Part shown: positions 51,975 to 57,350 of the stretch, one piece after another
Layout: every line of letters starts with the position of its first letter
How positions within the stretch are numbered: position 1 is the stretch's first letter
Assembly: GCA_900318615.1 (NCBI GenBank)
Contig: ONLK01000004.1
Span: forward strand, 1-57,350
Direction of reading: 5' to 3'
DNA length: 57,350 nt
Source of the DNA: an uncultured Eubacteriales bacterium
GTDB lineage: Bacteria > Bacillota > Clostridia > Lachnospirales > Lachnospiraceae
The notes under the pieces: generated by a model
What the model was told of the DNA's origin: nothing
The model's input: the letters and a program-made list of their open reading frames with translations, nothing else
Databases searched by the model: none
Position numbers and translations under genes: made by a program

Positions 51975-54089
51975 TCAGTCATAATTCTCTTCCGGCTCTT
52001 TTTTTTCGGAATTTTCCGGCTGGTCCTGCCTGTTTAATATATAACCGCAGTTCCCGGAGGCACATACAAGTTTATTCCCTTTCTCTACCATGCAGCCTCC
52101 GCACTTCGGACAGCGCACTTCCGACGGTTTTTGCCATGACATGAAATCGCATTCCGGATTCTCGCATCCGTAAAAACGTCTGCCCTTTTTTGTCCGGCGG
52201 ATAATAATTTCATGCCCGCATTTCGGACATTTTACTCCTGCCTTTTCCAGATAAGGCTTTGTATTTTTACATTCCGGGAATCCCGGGCAGGCCAGGAACT
52301 TGCCGTGAGGGCCATATTTTACAACCATGTTTCGGCCGCACAAATCACATCTGACATCCGTAACCTCATCTGCAATCGTCACTTTTTCCAGTTTCTTTTC
52401 AGCTTCTGCAACCGCCTTGTCCAGATCCGGATAGATGTTGCGAACAATTTCTTTCCAGTCCATCCGGCCGTCGCCGACATAATCCAGCAGCTGTTCCAGA
52501 TTTGCTGTAAAATTCACATCGATGACCTGAGGAAATGCTTCTTTCATCATATTGTTGACGGCTTCCCCGAGTTCTGTCAGATACAGATTCCGCTGTTCCT
52601 TGATGATGTACCGGCGGTATAGGAGCGTCGTGATGGTGGGGGCATACGTGCTGGGGCGGCCGATGCCCAGCTCTTCCAGCGTTTTTACCAGCGACGCTTC
52701 TGTATAGTGGGCCGGCGGCTGTGTGAAATGCTGTTCCGGATTGAATTTCTGCAGTGTCAGTTCACTGTCTTCAGACAGATTTCCGGACAGTACATTACTT
52801 TCCTTATTCTCATCGCTTTCCGTGTAAACAACCTGATATCCTTCAAACAGGATGCGGGAAGCAGACACTTTGAAAACATACCTTCCCGCTCCGATGGAAA
52901 CAGAGGTTGTTTCATAACGGGCTCCCTCCATACGGCTTGCCGCGAACCGCCGCCAGATCAGCTGATACAGGCGGAACTGATCACGGGACATCTGATCCTT
53001 TATATTCATCGGCTCACGGGTGATGTCCGAAGGCCGGATTGCTTCATGCGCGTCCTGGATATTCTGACCGGTTTTTACCCTGGCCGCTGTACCGGTGACA
53101 TATCTGTCTCCCCATGTTTTGCGGATATATTCCTTTGCCGCGGCATCTGCCTCATCGGAGATACGTGTGGAATCGGTACGCAGATAGGTAATGAGACCGA
53201 CGGTACCCTCCCCCTTCAGCTCTATGCCTTCATAAAGCTGCTGCGCTACGCGCATGGTTTTCTGCGTTGAAAAATTCAGCACCCTGGAGGCTTCCTGCTG
53301 CAGGGTACTGGTGGTAAACGGAAGCGGTGCCTTCCTGACACGCTCGGATTTTTTTACACCGCGCACTTCAAACCTTTCGCTCTCAAGTTCGCTCATGATC
53401 CGGTCCGCTTCCTGTTTTGACCTGATCTGTAATTTTTTATCTGTCCCGTAAAACGAAGCCGTAACAGGTTTTTTCTCCCCTTTTACGCCCAGAACAGCTT
53501 CCAGCGTCCAGTATTCCTCCGGTATAAAATCATTGATCTGTTTTTCTCTGTCGGCGATAATGCGCAGCGCTGCCGACTGAACACGGCCCGCACTGAGGCC
53601 GCGCTTTATCTTTGCCCATAGCAGGGGGCTGATTTTATACCCTACCATCCTGTCCAGAATGCGGCGTGCCTGCTGGGCATCCACCATGTTCATGTTGATC
53701 TGGCGCGGATGCCTGATTGCCTCTTTTACAGCGTTTTTCGTAATTTCATTAAATGTGATGCGATAAACCTGCTTGTCCTTCTGCTCATTGAGCTTCAGAG
53801 CCTGCTGAAGATGCCAGGCAATCGCTTCTCCTTCGCGGTCCGGGTCGGTCGCGAGATAAATTTTATCTGCCTTCTTCACCGCCTTGCGAAGAGCTGCCAG
53901 CACATCTCCCTTTCCGCGGATGGTTATATATTTAGGCTCAAAATCATGTTCGGGGTCAAATCCCATCTGACTTTTAGGAAGATCACGAACATGTCCGCCT
54001 GAAGCCATTACTTCATATCTGCTCCCCAGAAACTTTTTGATGGCCTTCACCTTCGTGGGAGATTCCACGATTACAAGATTATTTGCCAT
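51975..54089 (-). CDS. topA: DNA topoisomerase I
   Basis: Type IA enzyme that relaxes negative supercoils. The 704 residues begin with the Toprim motif VIVESPTKVKAIKKFL, include the acidic DPDREGEAIAWHL, the active-site Tyr in LITYLRTDSTRIS, and three C-terminal four-cysteine zinc fingers (starting CDLCGRN, CPKCGHE and CPKCGGC). GAGGTG precedes the ATG. It lies 13 bases after dprA, as in many Firmicutes. Confidence 0.97.
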   Translation of the reverse strand: MANNLVIVESPTKVKAIKKFLGSRYEVMASGGHVRDLPKSQMGFDPEHDFEPKYITIRGKGDVLAALRKAVKKADKIYLATDPDREGEAIAWHLQQALKLNEQKDKQVYRITFNEITKNAVKEAIRHPRQINMNMVDAQQARRILDRMVGYKISPLLWAKIKRGLSAGRVQSAALRIIADREKQINDFIPEEYWTLEAVLGVKGEKKPVTASFYGTDKKLQIRSKQEADRIMSELESERFEVRGVKKSERVRKAPLPFTTSTLQQEASRVLNFSTQKTMRVAQQLYEGIELKGEGTVGLITYLRTDSTRISDEADAAAKEYIRKTWGDRYVTGTAARVKTGQNIQDAHEAIRPSDITREPMNIKDQMSRDQFRLYQLIWRRFAASRMEGARYETTSVSIGAGRYVFKVSASRILFEGYQVVYTESDENKESNVLSGNLSEDSELTLQKFNPEQHFTQPPAHYTEASLVKTLEELGIGRPSTYAPTITTLLYRRYIIKEQRNLYLTELGEAVNNMMKEAFPQVIDVNFTANLEQLLDYVGDGRMDWKEIVRNIYPDLDKAVAEAEKKLEKVTIADEVTDVRCDLCGRNMVVKYGPHGKFLACPGFPECKNTKPYLEKAGVKCPKCGHEIIIRRTKKGRRFYGCENPECDFMSWQKPSEVRCPKCGGCMVEKGNKLVCASGNCGYILNRQDQPENSEKKEPEENYD

Positions 54090-54102
54090 GTAACTTTACA
54101 CC

Positions 54103-55188
54103 TCACTGTTTTCTGGCATATGCGTTTCTGCTGATTTCAGTGACAAGTCCCCGCATTTCCAGCTGCAAAAGTGCCTCGGAAAGCGGTCCCGGTGCCATGC
54201 CGGTCTGCTGAAGCAGAACATCTGTGCTTTTTGCGCTGAAATCCAAGTTACTATACACCAATTTTTCAGAGGGTGCAAGTATCACTTGCTGTTCATGAAA
54301 TCCCGGACCGATGGGAAATACCTCCGTCAGAGATCTTACAAGTTCTTCGGTGCTCTCCACAATATAGGCTCCGTCTGCAATCAGATGGTTGCATCCCCGG
54401 CTGAGCGGATCATCCGTCCTGCCGGGAACCGCGTAAACGTCCTTCCCCTGACTGAGCGCACAATCTGCCGTGATCAGGGAGCCGCTCCGGTCCCGGGCTT
54501 CCACAACAATCAGTTTATCCGCCAGAGCGCTGATAATCCGGTTCCGCATAGGAAAATGAATACGCAGCGGCGCAGATCCGGGAGGAAACTCGGAAATGAT
54601 TCCGCCGTGTTCCACAAGATTATCATACAGCCTCCGGTTGGATGCCGGATAACAGATATCCGCGCCGCACCCGGTTACCGCAAAGCTCATTTTTTCAAAC
54701 CGAACCGCCTCTTCCTGAGCGGTTCCGTCGACGCCCCGCGCCATGCCGCTGATCACCTGAATCCCGGACGCAGCCAGACTCCGGCCTGTCTGCCGTGCCA
54801 TAGCATACCCGTAGCTGCTGCACGAACGCGCGCCGACGACGGCAACCGAGGGACGCAGCGGATCCGGCAATGCGCCCCGCACAAATATTCCAAGCGGAGC
54901 GTCTTCGACCCAGCGCAGTTTTTGGGGAAAGCACGGCGATTTTCTGGAAATAAACCGGATCCCGTTCCTTGAAAGTTTCCTTTGCTGTTCTTTGATAAAT
55001 GCCCCTGTTCTGGAAGCAAGCAGCCGGGGCACCCAGGCAAGGCGCAATTTTTTCCATGGCTCGTACTCCTTCTCATCCACGTGAAAAGCCTTTTCCGCGC
55101 TTCCAAAATAGTCGATAACCGCCCCCTGTGAATGGCTGTAAAATCCATCAATCGAACAAAGCCAGAGCAGATATTCCTCCTCCTCCAC
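54103..55188 (-). CDS. dprA: DNA-processing protein DprA
   Basis: Loads RecA on incoming single-stranded DNA in natural transformation; also conserved in bacteria not known to be transformable. The 361 residues have the Rossmann core GARSCSSYGYAMARQTGRSLA, SGMARGVDGTAQEEAV, and FPMRNRIISALAD, then a C-terminal winged helix. The start is a GTG at 55188 with GGAGG only five bases before it. Three 9-base repeats lie immediately upstream. It precedes topA. Confidence 0.94.
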   Translation of the reverse strand: MEEEEYLLWLCSIDGFYSHSQGAVIDYFGSAEKAFHVDEKEYEPWKKLRLAWVPRLLASRTGAFIKEQQRKLSRNGIRFISRKSPCFPQKLRWVEDAPLGIFVRGALPDPLRPSVAVVGARSCSSYGYAMARQTGRSLAASGIQVISGMARGVDGTAQEEAVRFEKMSFAVTGCGADICYPASNRRLYDNLVEHGGIISEFPPGSAPLRIHFPMRNRIISALADKLIVVEARDRSGSLITADCALSQGKDVYAVPGRTDDPLSRGCNHLIADGAYIVESTEELVRSLTEVFPIGPGFHEQQVILAPSEKLVYSNLDFSAKSTDVLLQQTGMAPGPLSEALLQLEMRGLVTEISRNAYARKQ

Positions 55189-55199
55189 GATTACCTCCG

Positions 55200-55231
55200 T
55201 TTATACTGTTTATACTGTTTATACTGTTTAT
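55200..55231. repeat. 9-bp tandem repeat in the dprA leader
   Basis: Three perfect copies of TTTATACTG stand at 55200-55226 and a partial fourth (TTTAT) follows. On the minus strand each reads CAGTATAAA, and the array ends directly at the dprA ribosome binding site. Each copy contains a -10-like TATAAA, so copy number might change expression. Confidence 0.85.
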
Positions 55232-55291
55232 TCTCTTTAAGCCCGGTCCGGTTTTATACGCACCCGCAGAAGCGGATGCCGTCCGTGTCCG

Positions 55292-56833
55292 TCATCCTCC
55301 CCCCAGCCAGTATTCCTTTTCCAAAGAGCGATAAAGTACTGCCTCCGAAAGATGTTCCAGCCGTATGTCCTCACTTCCGGCAAGATCTGCAATCGTACGC
55401 GCCACCTTAATAATTCTGGTATACGATCGCCCGGTCAGTCCTTTCAGTTCAAAAATCCCTCTCATGTAATCCCTCTCCTCTTTCCCCAGCGGACAGTACT
55501 TTTCCAGTCCGCTGCCGGTAAGAGCGCTGTTATAATTCCATGGCTCATCTTCATACCGCTGTGCCTGAATTTCTCTGACTTTTTCCACCCGCTTTCGAAT
55601 ATCCGCCGAGCATTCTCCCTCCGTGCCTCCGGCTATGTCACTGTACTTTACTTCCTCCGCGCGTACGCAGATATCAATTCTGTCCAGCAGCGGCTGGCTG
55701 ATCCTGGAAAGATAGTTTCTAACCTGCACCGGTGTGCAGCGGCATTTTCTCCGGTCCGGAAAATATCCGCACTTACATGGATTCATGGACGCCACCAGCA
55801 TAAAATCGGCCGGAAAGGTCACCGTGCCAAAATTGCGGCTGATACTGATCCGCCCGTCTTCCATCGGGCCTCGCAGAATTTCCAGGACCTGCGGATTAAA
55901 TTCCGGAAGCTCATCCAGATATAAAACGCCCAGATGAGCAAGACTTACCTCTCCGGGTCTGGGTATCTTCCCGCCTCCGGACAGAGCTGCCGATGTGGCC
56001 GTGTGATGCGGACTTCGAAACGGCCGTACGGTCATCAGTCCTTCCTCCGGGGGCAGCATACCCGCCGCACTGTGAATTCTGGAAACCTCCAGAATTTCCT
56101 CCGGGGTCATCTCCGGCAGGATCGACGGTATTCGCTGAGCCGTCATCGTTTTCCCGGACCCCGGCGGGCCTATGAGAAGCAGATTATGAAGTCCTGCCAC
56201 GGCAACCTCCGCCGCTCTTCGTACCGTCCTCTGCCCTTTCAGATCCTTAAAGTCGCTCTGACAGCCGATAAGCTGGTGTTTGTGCATTTCTTCTATATTA
56301 ATAGCCTTCTGTGCCAGTTCCTTACGGCCTGCCAGATACAGAAGTACATCGTGCAGACTTTCTGCGCCGAGTACCCGGATCCCGCAGACGGCTGATCCTT
56401 CCGCCAGATTTTTCATTGGTACAATGCATGTCTGGCACCCGCCAAGCCGCGCGCATTCCGTCATCTGGAGGATACCCCGGACCGGAGCCAGCTGCCCGTT
56501 CAGTCCCAGCTCACCTGCAAACATTACCTTCTCCAGTCTGCCGGGATTGACCATTCCCATGGATGCCATCATGCCAATAGCAATAGGCAGATCAAAACCG
56601 GTACCTTCCTTATGAAAATCCGCAGGAGATAAATTGATGGTAATCCGCTTCACCGGAAAACGAATCCCCTCATTATGGATCGCGGTACGGACCCGGTCAC
56701 GCGCCTCCCGTACATTCGCAGACAGATCCCCCACCATGTTGATGACCGGAAGCCCGTCACTGACATCCACCTCCACCGATACCGGTTTTGCCTCAATCCC
56801 GCACAAAGCCGCTGAACAAACTCTGCTGAACAT
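55292..56833 (-). CDS. comM: ComM/YifB-family AAA ATPase (Mg-chelatase-like)
   Basis: Hexameric AAA helicase; in Vibrio and Acinetobacter ComM speeds branch migration during transformation. The 513 residues begin MFSRVCSAALCGIEAKPV, contain the Lon-protease-like N-terminal fold, Walker A GPPGSGKT, Walker B YLDELPEF, a four-Cys segment (CNPCKCGYF-like, CKCGYFPDRRKCRC) and a C-terminal LTGRSYTRIIKVARTIADL. I chose the ATG at 56833, with AAGG before it; the upstream open frame is Phe-rich and unlikely. It stands before dprA. Confidence 0.93.
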   Translation of the reverse strand: MFSRVCSAALCGIEAKPVSVEVDVSDGLPVINMVGDLSANVREARDRVRTAIHNEGIRFPVKRITINLSPADFHKEGTGFDLPIAIGMMASMGMVNPGRLEKVMFAGELGLNGQLAPVRGILQMTECARLGGCQTCIVPMKNLAEGSAVCGIRVLGAESLHDVLLYLAGRKELAQKAINIEEMHKHQLIGCQSDFKDLKGQRTVRRAAEVAVAGLHNLLLIGPPGSGKTMTAQRIPSILPEMTPEEILEVSRIHSAAGMLPPEEGLMTVRPFRSPHHTATSAALSGGGKIPRPGEVSLAHLGVLYLDELPEFNPQVLEILRGPMEDGRISISRNFGTVTFPADFMLVASMNPCKCGYFPDRRKCRCTPVQVRNYLSRISQPLLDRIDICVRAEEVKYSDIAGGTEGECSADIRKRVEKVREIQAQRYEDEPWNYNSALTGSGLEKYCPLGKEERDYMRGIFELKGLTGRSYTRIIKVARTIADLAGSEDIRLEHLSEAVLYRSLEKEYWLGGG

Positions 56834-57003
56834 AATCGCCTTTCCCCGAAATCGGATGAAAATTACAGCTTCTGCGCCTGTGAAAACAAAATGAAAATCA
56901 AAAAAATCGAAGGGCTTAAAATAGGAAAAAAGAATAAATAAAAATTGAAAGGCTTGAAATGAAAAAATCAAAGTTGGAAATAAAATTGATTTTTAATGTC
57001 TAT

Positions 57004-57032
57004 ATATTATCACATTTTATTACTATGTTCAA
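57004..57032 (-). promoter_or_regulatory. Promoter of comM-dprA-topA
   Basis: On the minus strand TTGAAC at 57027-57032 and TAATAT at 57004-57009 are separated by 17 bases. The leader to comM is about 165 bases and very AT-rich, with many T runs but no clear structure. Confidence 0.65.
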
Positions 57033-57059
57033 GTACTCTTCCTTACATATAAACAAGGA

Positions 57060-57096
57060 CATAAAACAGGCCGGCTTGCGGCCGGCCTGTTTTATG
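57060..57096 (-). terminator. Terminator after the phosphopantetheinyl transferase gene
   Basis: Arms ACATAAAACAGGCCGGC and GCCGGCCTGTTTTATGT form a 17-pair stem with a five-base loop, carrying T runs in both directions. It lies directly beyond the stop at 57099 and before the comM promoter. Confidence 0.9.
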
Positions 57097-57098
57097 TC

Positions 57099-57350
57099 TC
57101 ATGACGGTGACATCATCTCATTAAAATGTAAGTAAACGATACGCCCGGGTATGGAACTTCCACAGGTACAAAGCGTATAGTTTTCTGTCTGTTGCTGCCA
57201 GAAAATCACCCGGGTGTTACCGATCGTCACCCTGTCTGGCTGCGCCGGGTCCGTTTTTTTCTTCCCCAGTACGCAGAAGGAAGCGGGACTGCGTCGCAGT
57301 CCCTCCCCCGTATATTTCAGATAGCTTTCCTTACGGCTCCAGATAATCTG
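57099..57350 (-). CDS. 4'-phosphopantetheinyl transferase, C-terminal part (5' end cut)
   Basis: An 83-residue C-terminal fragment open to the window edge, ending TGA at 57099. The first residues IIWSRKESYLKYTGEGL match the WxxKE(A/S)xxK motif of Sfp/AcpT-type transferases, which attach phosphopantetheine from CoA to carrier proteins; Lys and Glu there bind CoA phosphate and magnesium. The rest is less conserved, as usual. Whether it serves fatty-acid or secondary-metabolite carriers cannot be told from this part. Confidence 0.75.
   Translation of the reverse strand, partial: QIIWSRKESYLKYTGEGLRRSPASFCVLGKKKTDPAQPDRVTIGNTRVIFWQQQTENYTLCTCGSSIPGRIVYLHFNEMMSPS

Overview
The window reads as one stretch of the chromosome of a Gram-positive member of Clostridia, most likely Lachnospiraceae. 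The reasons are CodY, a CIRCE-controlled groES-groEL operon, an Asp23-family protein, the nusB-xseA-xseB-ispA-dxs-tlyA-nadK-argR-recN cluster typical of Firmicutes, ScpA/ScpB, a biotin-dependent sodium-pump decarboxylase operon and a DUF5688-type protein. Base composition is near 50% GC with strong AGGAGG-type ribosome binding sites. Almost every gene lies on the minus strand. Only a DAHP synthase gene and a HicB-like gene (43.8-45.2 kb) lie on the plus strand. No prophage, transposase, CRISPR array or rRNA was seen.

Layout in coordinates (minus-strand units are transcribed from right to left). 1-3.3 kb: glycolysis genes gap, pgk, tpiA (tpiA runs off the left edge), with a sigma-A-type promoter and a palindrome at gap. 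3.4-5.25 kb: IscR-type Rrf2 regulator followed by a cysteine desulfurase, with a promoter and a dyad that could be its operator. 5.4-6.9 kb: glycogen synthase. 7-17.5 kb: a long tightly packed set (asp23, nusB, xseA, xseB, ispA, dxs, tlyA, nadK, argR, recN, cdd, udp), covering transcription antitermination, DNA repair, isoprenoid and NADP synthesis, arginine regulation and pyrimidine salvage. 17.5-20.7 kb: ACT protein, membrane acyltransferase, release factor 3. 20.9-22 kb: secreted lysozyme-like protein with a long acidic linker. 22.1-24.8 kb: rluF and ligA. 25-26.2 kb: tRNA-Arg(CCG) and a membrane SH3 protein. 26.3-27.3 kb: DUF5688 protein. 27.4-30.1 kb: a degenerate sirtuin-like protein, hisH, hisF, ung. 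30.2-35.7 kb: sodium-pump decarboxylase operon (mmdA, oadG-like, biotin carrier, beta subunit, oadA). 35.75-38.5 kb: rpsU, metallophosphoesterase, scpA, scpB. 38.6-43.7 kb: an unusual siroheme-synthase-like/RNase HI fusion, tyrS, alaS. 43.7-45.3 kb: plus-strand DAHP synthase and a solo HicB. 45.3-48.6 kb: tRNA-Gly(GCC), amidase, guaB, small membrane protein. 48.6-50.95 kb: duplicated palindromic elements, groEL, groES, CIRCE. 51-57 kb: codY, topA, dprA, comM-like ATPase. The right edge cuts a 4'-phosphopantetheinyl transferase.

Most of this is housekeeping. The items most worth a second look are the precorrin-2-dehydrogenase-like/RNase HI fusion, the decarboxylase operon that carries both transcarboxylase-type catalytic subunits plus an OadG with an extracytoplasmic domain, the duplicated palindromic repeats next to groEL, the tandem repeats in the dprA leader and at the 3' end of the DUF5688 gene, and the dyads at the rrf2 and gap promoters. 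I did not find a convincing wholly new multi-gene system.
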